Shown: piece after piece, positions 52,526 to 61,692 of the stretch | Layout: each line of letters opens with the position of its first letter | Position numbering within the stretch: position 1 is the first letter of the stretch | Origin: an uncultured Ruminococcus sp. | Lineage (GTDB): Bacteria > Bacillota > Clostridia > Lachnospirales > Lachnospiraceae | NCBI GenBank assembly: GCA_900544395.1 | Contig: UQVC01000002.1 | Span: 98,430 to 162,429 of the forward strand | Direction: 5' to 3' | DNA: 64,000 nt | Notes under the pieces: model-generated | What the model was told of the DNA's origin: nothing | The model's input: only the letters and a program-made list of their open reading frames with translations | Database searches by the model: none | Made by a program: the position numbers and the translations under genes

Positions 52526-54100
52526 CTATGCCATCTGCTCCATAGAATCAAATCGGATGGCTGCGATCAGACCAATGATCACAGTTACTATGATACTATA
52601 AATCAATGCAATTGGAAAGACTAAATCCATACCGATCAAAATTCCTGCCAGGGCAGCGATCCCTACTCCGATCCCCAGCACAAACATCTGAAAAAAGGCT
52701 CTGACTACATCCTGTCCGGTACGTCCAAGTACATCTCCCACCAGACATTGCGCCAGTACTTTGCTATATATCCGGTTTGCCTGCAGAACCGTATAAATCA
52801 GGATTCCAAGCAGGATTTCTGAAGCAGGGATCCGCCACAAAACCCCAATTGGCAAGCAGATCAGAATTCCGTCTATGAATGCTTTGATGTGTTCCATCAA
52901 CGTAGAATACCACAGCTTTCTCACTGCACGATCCGGAATCAGATATAAATACGGTGTCTTGATCTCCGTTTCCCACTTTCCAAGATATCCGGTAAAAATA
53001 AGGGTCATATATGCCAGAATACCAAGGAAAAAAATCTCGGAAAATCCGCTTTCCGTGACCGCTTCCCGCATCGAAACTCCTAAAATAATCCCCAGCACCA
53101 GATTGAGTCCTGTCATTTTTGAAAAAATAAATGTCTTTTCTTTTCTATATTCCAACAGCTGCCGATAAAAAATCGCCTTTGCTCCCACTGCCTGATACCG
53201 AACCGTCGTATGCCGGAATTTTTTCTTTTTTTCTTCCAGCCCCATGACCATCTCGCCATTCTTTTTTCGCCGGATCATCTCTGCATAGGTATCCGCAAAC
53301 TTTGCCGCATCTTCATAATAATCCCCTTCACACGGCATCCGGTATGCCACCGTTACAAGCAGAACTGTTGTCAGAAGATACAAAATCGTCCCCGCAATAT
53401 TCAACACATCCGGCTTTAAGAGGATCAGATGAAACGCCGAAATCTCCCATCCGATAATCGGGATCATCCGCAACAGGGGCCAGTCAAAAAATGCAGATAT
53501 CGTAGAAAAAGAGACTCCCTTTTTCCAGAAATACAACACGATCACCCCTGTAACAGCGATCAGAAAAATCTTAATTCCCTGACCGATCCGTTTTCTCGCC
53601 TTTTCTGAGATCCGTTCACTGGAATACAGCCAGACCATCAGACTGGTCTCCAATGCCAGATTACAGATGCAGATACCCGCAAACAGCAGTATCCTCCACG
53701 GACTGACCTGAAATACCGTGACACCTGCAAGTATAAAGATTGCAAAAAAGATCACGCTGCTCAAATAGTTCATCCATGCTCCGTGGATCAGAATGATCTT
53801 GGGATCGATCGGTGCATGAAACACAAAATGTGCATGCGCCGGCCGAAACAAAATCCCTTTTCTGGATGCATATGCCATAAAGTTCAGGAAAAACAGATAC
53901 AAAGACCAGACAGTTAACAAGATCACCAGTCCTTTTGCATTATCAAACTGAAACTGTGTCAAGATCGTCCCCAGTCCGATTGCCAGAAACACCGCATACA
54001 CTGCGCAAAAAAGTAAAACCAGAAGTGTCAGCGGCTTTTTGACTGCCTTCTTCAGATTGTTGATCAGACTTTGCTTTGTCAGATATACTAACGCTTTCAT
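52526..54100 (-). CDS. Putative ABC exporter membrane protein
   Basis: A 524-residue membrane protein with about twelve helices grouped near both ends of the chain (residues 20-70, 100-205, 230-260, 330-365, 395-520) and a charged cytoplasmic loop around residues 265-320. It fits the clostridial putative ABC exporter family (PF16962 type). Encoded four bases overlapping with the next ATPase gene, it forms its membrane partner. The exported substance is unknown. Confidence 0.82.
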   Translation of the reverse strand: MKALVYLTKQSLINNLKKAVKKPLTLLVLLFCAVYAVFLAIGLGTILTQFQFDNAKGLVILLTVWSLYLFFLNFMAYASRKGILFRPAHAHFVFHAPIDPKIILIHGAWMNYLSSVIFFAIFILAGVTVFQVSPWRILLFAGICICNLALETSLMVWLYSSERISEKARKRIGQGIKIFLIAVTGVIVLYFWKKGVSFSTISAFFDWPLLRMIPIIGWEISAFHLILLKPDVLNIAGTILYLLTTVLLVTVAYRMPCEGDYYEDAAKFADTYAEMIRRKKNGEMVMGLEEKKKKFRHTTVRYQAVGAKAIFYRQLLEYRKEKTFIFSKMTGLNLVLGIILGVSMREAVTESGFSEIFFLGILAYMTLIFTGYLGKWETEIKTPYLYLIPDRAVRKLWYSTLMEHIKAFIDGILICLPIGVLWRIPASEILLGILIYTVLQANRIYSKVLAQCLVGDVLGRTGQDVVRAFFQMFVLGIGVGIAALAGILIGMDLVFPIALIYSIIVTVIIGLIAAIRFDSMEQMA

Positions 54101-54801
54101 CTTTTCTCACCACCTGTCATCTCAAAAAACAGTGCATCCAAATCTTTGTTTCCCACATCCTCTTTTCGATAAGAACCTATGATCTTGCTCTTTTCCATTA
54201 CAAACATCACATCCCACAGCTCTTCTACCATCTCCAGCATATGCGTACTGATAAGAACCGTAACTCCCTTTTCTTTCTGCTCCCGGATCACTTCTTTTAG
54301 TTCTTTGATGGCTTTGGGATCCAATCCCACCATCGGTTCATCCAGAAGCAGAACCTTCGGACAGATGGCAAGTGCACAGCAAATGCTTACCTTCTGCATC
54401 ATTCCTTTGGAAAGTTCGTTTCCCAATTTCTCCTGCTTGTCATCCAGATCAAATCTCTCCAGAAGCGCTTCCACCTCTTCATCCGGCATCTGACTGTTGT
54501 ACGCTTTTCGTATGTATTCTATATGCTCTCTCACACTCAGAGCGTCAAACATGGCCGGCATCTCGGGTACATAGGCAAACAGCCGTTTTGCTTCCACACT
54601 TCTGGCCACAAGCCCCTGGATCCCAATACGCCCCTGATACCGCAAAAGACCTGCGATACTTTTGATGATCGTTGACTTTCCGGCTCCGTTTGGTCCCAGC
54701 AGGATCCCCACCGTTCCATCCGGCACAAAGAAACTCACATCGTCTACTGCCAGAGATTTTCCATACGATTTTCTTAACTTCTGTACTTCCAGCATCTCCA
54801 T
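54097..54801 (-). CDS. ABC transporter ATP-binding protein
   Basis: A 234-residue ATPase: Walker A GPNGAGKST near 36-44, signature LSKGMMQKV (a variant with K and M for the usual GGQ), Walker B LLLDEPMVGLDP and switch histidine in ISTHMLEMVEEL. It heads an operon with the 524-residue exporter, whose start overlaps its stop in ATGA. Confidence 0.92.
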   Translation of the reverse strand: MEMLEVQKLRKSYGKSLAVDDVSFFVPDGTVGILLGPNGAGKSTIIKSIAGLLRYQGRIGIQGLVARSVEAKRLFAYVPEMPAMFDALSVREHIEYIRKAYNSQMPDEEVEALLERFDLDDKQEKLGNELSKGMMQKVSICCALAICPKVLLLDEPMVGLDPKAIKELKEVIREQKEKGVTVLISTHMLEMVEELWDVMFVMEKSKIIGSYRKEDVGNKDLDALFFEMTGGEKR

Positions 54802-54830
54802 TTCCCTCCCTCATGTTTGTCAACACTTCC

Positions 54831-55706
54831 TTAATCTTCCAATTCCTGGGTATACAGCTTAAACAATGCCTGCGTTCCTTCCTCACCAAGACCTTCGGCC
54901 TGCAGTTCCTCATACTCTGCCAGCACCTGACTTAAGACATTCAGATCCAGTTCACTCATATTTGCCTCGATCAGAGCCAGTTTCATGTCTTTGACAAAAT
55001 GCTTCAGGAAAAATCCCGGGCGATAATCCCCTTCCAAAATCTTAGGACCAAACAGATCCAGCTGGCGGCTTCCTGCTGCCCCGGTAGAAACAGAACGAAG
55101 CACCGTGGGAAGATCCAACCCTTTCGCTTTTGCATAAGCAAGCGCCTCACACACTCCTGAGAGCGCACCTGCGATCATGATCTGATTCGCCAGCTTACAA
55201 TGCTGCCCTGCTCCTGCCTCTCCCTGATAATTGATATTCGTTCCCATAGCTTCAAACAACGGCATACAGGCTTCAAAATCTGTTTTTTCACCGCCCACGA
55301 GAATGGACAGCGTTCCGGCTTTTGCTCCCGTATCCCCGCCTGTCACCGGTGCATCCAGCACATGGAATCCTTTTTTCCTTCCTTCCTCATAAATCTTTTT
55401 GGAAATCTGAGGGCTGGTTGTGGTCATATCGATCAGATATGCGCCTTCTTTTGCACTGTCCAGAATATTGCCGCTGTCAAAATAGACTTCTTCCACATCC
55501 TGCGGAAATCCCACAATGGTGATCACTGCATCACAATCTTTCACGCAGTCGGCAATACTCTCATGAAACGTCACGCCTTCTGCGATCACGTCTTCCACCT
55601 TTGCTTTTGTTCTTGCGTAAATATGAAGATCAAATCCTGCTTTTTTTAAATTTCGCACCATGGATTTTCCCATGATACCGACTCCGATAAATCCTATCTT
55701 TTTCAT
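54831..55706 (-). CDS. NAD(P)-dependent beta-hydroxyacid dehydrogenase (GarR/tartronate semialdehyde reductase type)
   Basis: A 291-residue oxidoreductase of the 3-hydroxyisobutyrate dehydrogenase family. The Rossmann motif is GFIGVGIMGKSMVRNL, the substrate motif DAPVTGGDTGAKAGTLS and the catalytic lysine lies in GAGQHCKLANQ. Substrates in the family are tartronate semialdehyde, hydroxyisobutyrate or succinic semialdehyde. The ATG after GAGGTGAGG is used; an upstream GTG is less likely. Ten bases after the beta-helix gene. Confidence 0.92.
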   Translation of the reverse strand: MKKIGFIGVGIMGKSMVRNLKKAGFDLHIYARTKAKVEDVIAEGVTFHESIADCVKDCDAVITIVGFPQDVEEVYFDSGNILDSAKEGAYLIDMTTTSPQISKKIYEEGRKKGFHVLDAPVTGGDTGAKAGTLSILVGGEKTDFEACMPLFEAMGTNINYQGEAGAGQHCKLANQIMIAGALSGVCEALAYAKAKGLDLPTVLRSVSTGAAGSRQLDLFGPKILEGDYRPGFFLKHFVKDMKLALIEANMSELDLNVLSQVLAEYEELQAEGLGEEGTQALFKLYTQELED

Positions 55707-55716
55707 GTTCCTCACC

Positions 55717-56388
55717 TCACTGCTGTTTTTCTACGACTTCACCCTGCTTCTTATAAATACTTTCTGCCGGCACAAATCCACGCACAGAAGAAAGTGGATA
55801 GATATTCGTATGACTTCCCACAACGGTTCCCGGATTTAAGACACTTCCGCATCCGACTTCCACTTCATCTCCAAGCATGGCTCCAAATTTTTTCAGCCCG
55901 GTCTCAATCTGTCCATCTGGAGTTTTTACAACGACCAGTTTCTTGTCAGACTTCACATTCGATGTGATGGATCCCGCTCCCATATGGGATTTGTATCCAA
56001 GGATGGAATCTCCCACATAATTGTAATGTGGAACCTGGACTTTATTAAACAGGATTACATTTTTCAGTTCTGTCGAATTTCCAACGACTGCCCCTTCTCC
56101 TACGATCGCATTGCCGCGGATAAATGCACAATGTCTGATCTCCGCCTCTTTTCCGATAATGGCCGGCCCTGTGATGGACGCACTCTCTGCCACTTTTGCT
56201 GTCCTTGCGATCCAGATATTCTCCCCCTTTTTCTCGTATTCTTCTTCACTGAGGGTATTTCCCAGTTCCACAATAAACTCCGAGATTCTTGAGAGAACTT
56301 CCCAGGGATAGGTCACTCCCTCAAAAAGCTCCTTTGCGATTGTTTCATTCAAAGTATAAAGCTCTTTTACTGTCAGTTCCTTCATCAT
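55717..56388 (-). CDS. Left-handed beta-helix nucleotidyl/acyltransferase-like protein
   Basis: A 223-residue protein: a helical N-terminus (about 1-50) followed by a left-handed beta-helix with hexapeptide repeats (ARTAKVAESASITGPAIIGK, then GNAIVGEGAVVGNSTELK and GSGSVLNPGTVVGSH), the fold of GlmU C-terminal domains and acetyltransferases. It lacks a nucleotidyltransferase domain, so GlmU is excluded; substrate unknown. GGAGAC fixes the ATG, one base after the topB stop, so the two are coupled. Confidence 0.85.
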   Translation of the reverse strand: MMKELTVKELYTLNETIAKELFEGVTYPWEVLSRISEFIVELGNTLSEEEYEKKGENIWIARTAKVAESASITGPAIIGKEAEIRHCAFIRGNAIVGEGAVVGNSTELKNVILFNKVQVPHYNYVGDSILGYKSHMGAGSITSNVKSDKKLVVVKTPDGQIETGLKKFGAMLGDEVEVGCGSVLNPGTVVGSHTNIYPLSSVRGFVPAESIYKKQGEVVEKQQ

Positions 56389-56389
56389 G

Positions 56390-58432
56390 TTATTTGTCTC
56401 CTTTTTGAACTTCTTTTTTACGTGATGTCCGGTTTGATGTCGCCGGTTTTTTGTAATATTTTGCTGCCGCATCATAAAATCCCCGCAGCTGTGACTGATT
56501 GTTCAGACGTTTGACGCCTTCTGTCCTGCTGATAATAAAATGATCCAGCTTCTGCATATATTCATCCGGGGTAATGTCCCCATCTGCCACATACGTCAGT
56601 CCCTTCTCCCAGCTTGCAGTCAGTTCCGGGTTTAACAAAGAACGGATCGACTGGTTCACCACATCATAGATCATCTCTCCCTGCAGGGTCGGTGTGATAA
56701 TCTGCGTCTTTTTATTCAGACTTAAATATTGAATATGGATCAATTTTTTCAAAATTTCTGCTCTGGTGGCACTGGTCCCGATCCCACTGCCCTTGATCTG
56801 AGCCCGAAGTTCTTCATCCTCGATCAGCTGTCCTGCATTCTCCATGGCAAGAATCATGGAACCGGAATTATACCGCTTGGGCGGAGACGTCTCTCCTTCT
56901 TTGATATTCAGAGCACGTACCGGAAGAATTTCTCCTTTTCTCAGATTTTGTACACTCTGGAAAAACTTCGGATCCAGATTCTGATCCCCGGTACTCTGTG
57001 GAATCCCCGTAACTTTCAGATATCCTTCTTCTGCCAGCACTTTAAAATTTAAGAAAAAGCTCTCCTCGCGGATTTTCACCGTCACTGCCACTTTCTGATA
57101 CACAGCCGGCGGATAGAAGATGCTCAAAAACCGCCTGACTACACAATCATACACATTTCGGACAGTAGATGAAAGCGTCTGAAGCGCCGAAAGCCCCTGC
57201 CCGGTAGGAATGATCGCATAATGATCGGTGATCTGTTTGTCATTGACATATCGGGTCTTTGCCAGATTTTTGTATGTCCCCATGGCGGCAATCTCCTGAA
57301 GATAGGATGCCATCGGCTCATACCTGGAAAGACCGTTCAGATTTTTACGGATTTCTTTTGCCACTGCTGTGGACAATACCCGGGCATCTGTTCTTGGATA
57401 CGTCACCAGCTTCTTTTCATACAGCTCCTGTACGATCCGAAGCGTCTCGTCCGGACTGATCTTAAAACGCCGGGAACAGTCATTCTGCAGTTCTGCCAGA
57501 TTATAAAGAAGCGGGGGATTTTTCTTTTCCTTTTTCTTTTCAATGGCTGTGATCTGCCCTGTCACAGGCTTCTCTTCCTGCAGATATGCGATCAGCTCCT
57601 GTGCTTTTTCTTTTTGCTTAAATCCATTTTCCTTATACAGATCAAAGGATTCAAAATAGCGGGAGCCTTTGACTGCTTTCCATTCGCCTTCCAGTGTATT
57701 GCCATCTGCCTCCAGCGTCGCAAGCACCCGGTAAAACGGCGTTTTGACAAACTCCCGGATTTCCCGTTCTCTGCGCACTACCATGCCAAGCACACAGGTC
57801 ATCACCCTTCCTACGGAAACTACCGCATATTTCGTTTTCAGATATCCGGAAATGCTGTTCCCATATTTCAGAGTCAAAAGCCTGGAAAAATTGATCCCCA
57901 TCAGATAGTCTTCTTTTGCCCGCAGATAGGCCGACGCACTTAAGTTATCATATTCTGACAGATCCTTTGCCTCCTGGATCCCCCGCAGGATCTCCTCCTC
58001 TGTCTGGGAATCGATCCAGACACGTTTTCTTTGCTTTCCAGAGACATGAGCTTCCTGCTCTACCAGGCGGTAAATATATTCTCCCTCTCTCCCGGAGTCT
58101 GTACATACATAAATAGTATCTACGTCGTTCCGGTTCAAAAGAGAGCTGACGATCCGAAATTGTTTGGCCACTGCAGGTATCACTTCATACTGAAACTCTT
58201 TCGGCAAAAACGGCAGCGTATTCAAACTCCACTTCTTCAACGCCGGATCGTACACTTCCGGATAACTCATGGTCACCAGATGTCCCACACACCAGGTTAC
58301 AATGGCTTCTTCCGATTCCAGATATCCATCTTTTCTTTTTACATTTAATTTTAAGGCTTTCGCAAATTCCTGCGCCACACTGGGCTTTTCTGCAATATAT
58401 ACTGATTTTCCCATTCTTGTTGTTACAATCAT
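56390..58432 (-). CDS. topB: DNA topoisomerase III
   Basis: A type IA topoisomerase of 680 residues that decatenates DNA. The TOPRIM domain begins VYIAEKPSVAQEFAKAL and its metal motif is TDSGREGEYIYRL, where the second aspartate of DxD is a glycine as in other clostridial TopB. The catalytic tyrosine is in VTYPRTDARVL, and GIGTSATRAEILK is the standard motif near the C-terminus. No zinc fingers are present at the end. It precedes the beta-helix gene. Confidence 0.93.
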   Translation of the reverse strand: MIVTTRMGKSVYIAEKPSVAQEFAKALKLNVKRKDGYLESEEAIVTWCVGHLVTMSYPEVYDPALKKWSLNTLPFLPKEFQYEVIPAVAKQFRIVSSLLNRNDVDTIYVCTDSGREGEYIYRLVEQEAHVSGKQRKRVWIDSQTEEEILRGIQEAKDLSEYDNLSASAYLRAKEDYLMGINFSRLLTLKYGNSISGYLKTKYAVVSVGRVMTCVLGMVVRREREIREFVKTPFYRVLATLEADGNTLEGEWKAVKGSRYFESFDLYKENGFKQKEKAQELIAYLQEEKPVTGQITAIEKKKEKKNPPLLYNLAELQNDCSRRFKISPDETLRIVQELYEKKLVTYPRTDARVLSTAVAKEIRKNLNGLSRYEPMASYLQEIAAMGTYKNLAKTRYVNDKQITDHYAIIPTGQGLSALQTLSSTVRNVYDCVVRRFLSIFYPPAVYQKVAVTVKIREESFFLNFKVLAEEGYLKVTGIPQSTGDQNLDPKFFQSVQNLRKGEILPVRALNIKEGETSPPKRYNSGSMILAMENAGQLIEDEELRAQIKGSGIGTSATRAEILKKLIHIQYLSLNKKTQIITPTLQGEMIYDVVNQSIRSLLNPELTASWEKGLTYVADGDITPDEYMQKLDHFIISRTEGVKRLNNQSQLRGFYDAAAKYYKKPATSNRTSRKKEVQKGDK

Positions 58433-58456
58433 CTTTCTGTTTATTTTCTGTCTGTT

Positions 58457-60565
58457 CTATTCTTTCTGAAACAGCCGTCTCATTTTCTGGAAAATCGTCT
58501 GTTTCTGTGGTTTCTTCTCCACTCGTTTTGCCATAAGAGCTTCTTTCATAAAGATCTCCTGCGAATTGACGGTTTTTCCTTCGATCTTCTTTTTATGATA
58601 GGTTCCATCACTGTTCATGACCCGTGCTTTTACATTGTCCGCAAGCATGACATGAAGATTTCTGACCAGACGTTTTTTGATCTCTTCATTTAAGATCGGG
58701 CAGGCAACTTCCACCCGTTTCTCAGTATTTCTGGTCATCATATCTGCAGAACCGATATAGACTTTCTGGTCTGTTCCTGTTCCAAATACAAACACTCTTG
58801 GATGCTCCAGATAGCGTCCTACAATACTGGTCACGGTCAGATTCTCTGTCTCTCCCTCGATTCCCGGCAAAACACAACAGATTCCACGGACGATCAAGTC
58901 GATCTTTACACCGGCTCTGGACGCCTCTGACACTTTTTTGATAAAATCCATATCCGTAACCGAATTCATCTTCATCAGGATCCGCCCCTGCTCACCCTTT
59001 CTAATCTCCTCATCCATCAAAGCCAACACTTTCTGTTTCAGACTGGTCGGAGAAACGATCAGATGCTTGTAGACGCCGTCCAGATTGCCAATGGACATAT
59101 TCTTAAAAAATACCGCCGCATCTTCTCCGATGGACTGATCTGCAGTCATCAAAGAGTAATCGGTATACATCTTTGCCGTTTTTTCATTGTAATTTCCGGT
59201 TCCGATCTGTGTAATATATTTGATCTCATTTCTGCTCCGATAGGTGATCAGACAAATCTTGGAATGTACTTTATATCCTTCAAATCCATACAGCACCCGG
59301 CATCCGGCCTCTTCCATCCGCTCTGACCATTCGATATTGTTCTGCTCATCAAACCGCGCCCGAAGCTCGATCAGAGCCGTCACTTCTTTGCCGTTTTCTG
59401 CCGCTGCACAAAGATATTCCACCAGCCTCGTCTTTTTTGCCAGACGATAGATCGTGATCTTAATCGTCATAACATCTGGATCTGTGGAAGCCTCTTTGAT
59501 CAGTTTCAAAAACGGATCCATGCTCTCATACGGATAGGATAACAGAATATCCCGTTTTTTTACCTGTGCCATCACGCTGCCTTCTGCCACCTGGGAAGAG
59601 GGCTGCGGCGCAAATGGCGCGTCTACCAGCGACCGTTTCATAGATACCGGCACCTTATCCATGATCGAGAAAATATAATCCAGCTTCATCGGAATCTTGG
59701 TACGGAAGATACAGGCCGGGGTAATATTCAACTTCTCACAAAGATATTTTTCTGTCTCTTTATTCAATGGATTGGCAACTTCCAGGCGCACCACTGCCAT
59801 TCGCCGTCTCTTGTTCAATGTCTCTTTCATAATATAACGAAAATCGTCATTGTCCGCATAATTCTCATCGTCTGGAGAGATGTCCGCATTTCTGGTCACA
59901 CGGATGTACGTCACATCGGACACCTGATATTGTTCAAACACCAGATTCAAGTATTCCATGATCACTTTTTCCATCCGGATATAACGGATATCATGTCCCG
60001 GCAGATAGATCACATCCGAGATAAACTGCGGCACTGGAACGATCCCCATCATCTTTTTTTCTTCCAGATACAAATTCGCGATTACATACAGTTCTTTGTT
60101 CAGAAGATGTGGAAACGGATGGTTGGCATCCACGATCTGCGGAGAAAGCAGCGGCAAAACCTGTTCTTTGAAATAATGTTTGACGTACTTTTTTTCCTGC
60201 GCTTCCAGTTCTTTGAAATCCAGTCCGCATACTCCATATGGATGAAGCTGCTTTTTGATCTCCGCATAGGTCTTATCTCGCTCTTTGTACAGAGGTGCAA
60301 CTGCTTCATAAATCTTATCCAACTGTTCTTTCGGCGTCATCCCGGATCTGCCATCCACCGTCTTGTTGTCTACAGATGCCATATCATACAGACTTCCTAC
60401 CCGAATCATAAAAAACTCATCCAGATTACTGGTAAAGATGGAAACAAATTTCATTCGTTCCAACAGCGGCACACTTTCATCTCTGGCTTCTTCCAGTACT
60501 CTCTGGTTAAACCGAAGCCAGGACAATTCCCGGTTCTGCGTATAATTCAAAATTTCTTTTTTCAT
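58457..60565 (-). CDS. ppk: Polyphosphate kinase 1
   Basis: Reversibly polymerises the gamma-phosphate of ATP to inorganic polyphosphate at the inner membrane. The 702-residue protein contains NRELSWLRFNQRVLEEA at the N-terminus, the first PLD-like histidine in GYKVHSKICLI and the second in the HPRVFVFG region, with the LRARFDEQNNI segment. The ATG after AAGGAGA gives MKKEILN; a longer frame is rejected. Between topB and the patatin gene. Confidence 0.96.
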   Translation of the reverse strand: MKKEILNYTQNRELSWLRFNQRVLEEARDESVPLLERMKFVSIFTSNLDEFFMIRVGSLYDMASVDNKTVDGRSGMTPKEQLDKIYEAVAPLYKERDKTYAEIKKQLHPYGVCGLDFKELEAQEKKYVKHYFKEQVLPLLSPQIVDANHPFPHLLNKELYVIANLYLEEKKMMGIVPVPQFISDVIYLPGHDIRYIRMEKVIMEYLNLVFEQYQVSDVTYIRVTRNADISPDDENYADNDDFRYIMKETLNKRRRMAVVRLEVANPLNKETEKYLCEKLNITPACIFRTKIPMKLDYIFSIMDKVPVSMKRSLVDAPFAPQPSSQVAEGSVMAQVKKRDILLSYPYESMDPFLKLIKEASTDPDVMTIKITIYRLAKKTRLVEYLCAAAENGKEVTALIELRARFDEQNNIEWSERMEEAGCRVLYGFEGYKVHSKICLITYRSRNEIKYITQIGTGNYNEKTAKMYTDYSLMTADQSIGEDAAVFFKNMSIGNLDGVYKHLIVSPTSLKQKVLALMDEEIRKGEQGRILMKMNSVTDMDFIKKVSEASRAGVKIDLIVRGICCVLPGIEGETENLTVTSIVGRYLEHPRVFVFGTGTDQKVYIGSADMMTRNTEKRVEVACPILNEEIKKRLVRNLHVMLADNVKARVMNSDGTYHKKKIEGKTVNSQEIFMKEALMAKRVEKKPQKQTIFQKMRRLFQKE

Positions 60566-60632
60566 ATGTTTCTCCTTTTGCGGATTCACACGAATACTCC
60601 ATATTGTATCATGCTTCCCGCACAAAATATAC

Positions 60633-61490
60633 TTATTTTTCAAGATACTCCATCAGACGATCGTATTCTCTTTGCATCAGATCACAGCCATGATGATAAA
60701 ACGCCATCAATTCTTCCGAATTTCTCTCCAGCCTGGACACCGGCCGCACCTCAGGCCGGATCACAAAGACCTTTCCCTGTCTCTCCAGACTTTCCAGTTC
60801 ATTTAATGTCCGATTGTAATATGGGGCTCGCCGCAGCAGTGTCCGGACCAGATTCGGATAGGATCCGTAGGCTCTGCGGTACATTTTTTCTACTGTCTTG
60901 GAAACAGGTTTCTTTCTGTACCCCCGGTTTCTTGTCAGCACTACAATGATCTTTTCATTGCCCAGTTCCAGCGCCCTGTGGATTGGAATGGAATCTGCCA
61001 GTCCCCCGTCCAGATACGGCACTTCGTCAATATTGACGATGGGACAAAGAAGAGGCATGCTGGAAGAAGCCCGACAGATCCTCATCAGCCGGTCAAAGTC
61101 CCTGGTCTCACTCATATATTCTGCTTTTCCTGTGATACAGTTCGTTGTCACCAGTTCACAGGAAATCTCCGACTGAAAATACGTTTCAAAATCAAATGGA
61201 TAGATCTTTCTGGGATACAGATCAAAGATCATATCCATATTCATCAGACTTTTTTCTTTGATAAATTTACGAACCCCATAATAATACGAAAGATTCTTAT
61301 CTGTCGGAATCATACAGTCTCTTGTCCGTCCAGGCTGTCTCGACACATAGTCTACCGCGTTGCAGGCTCCTGCCGAGACTCCGATCACATGCGATGTATA
61401 AAAATCCTGTTCCATCAGATAATCCAGCACGCCTGATGTAAAAACGCCCCGGGTAGCTCCGCCTTCTAATACCAAAGTTGCTTTTTGCAT
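60633..61490 (-). CDS. Patatin-like phospholipase
   Basis: A 285-residue lipid acyl hydrolase of the patatin fold. The oxyanion motif is LVLEGGATRGVFTSGV, the nucleophile S39 is in GVSAG, and the second member of the Ser-Asp dyad is in YLDGGLADSIP. Residues 100-140 form a helical lid. Its substrate (a phospholipid or other acyl ester) is unknown. Encoded before ppk, with its own promoter. Confidence 0.92.
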   Translation of the reverse strand: MQKATLVLEGGATRGVFTSGVLDYLMEQDFYTSHVIGVSAGACNAVDYVSRQPGRTRDCMIPTDKNLSYYYGVRKFIKEKSLMNMDMIFDLYPRKIYPFDFETYFQSEISCELVTTNCITGKAEYMSETRDFDRLMRICRASSSMPLLCPIVNIDEVPYLDGGLADSIPIHRALELGNEKIIVVLTRNRGYRKKPVSKTVEKMYRRAYGSYPNLVRTLLRRAPYYNRTLNELESLERQGKVFVIRPEVRPVSRLERNSEELMAFYHHGCDLMQREYDRLMEYLEK

Positions 61491-61515
61491 CCTGATCCCT
61501 CACTTTCTTTGTTCC

Positions 61516-61543
61516 ATTATATACTGTTTCCCTCTTTTCGCAA
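61516..61543 (-). promoter_or_regulatory. Promoter of the patatin-ppk unit
   Basis: On the minus strand TTGCGA (61543-61538), 16 bases and TATAAT (61521-61516), about 25 bases before the start codon. The spacer toward the ABC-F gene (61545-61692) is AT-rich with no other clear element. Confidence 0.65.
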
Positions 61544-61692
61544 ACTCTTATTGATGTTAAATTTTCGCAAAAAACAACAGTTTCTTTGTTTATTTCAGAG
61601 AAAGCCCCCTCCTGACCTTGCTATTTTATGGGTTCTCATGTTAAGATAAGCGTTGGAATTATTACTGTATATGATAATAAGGAGTAAAAACT

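Noticed and set aside
59930..60949. A 339-codon plus-strand frame opposite ppk and the patatin gene
   Set aside because: Antisense to clear ppk and patatin coding sequence, with no ribosome site and a composition typical of a shadow frame.
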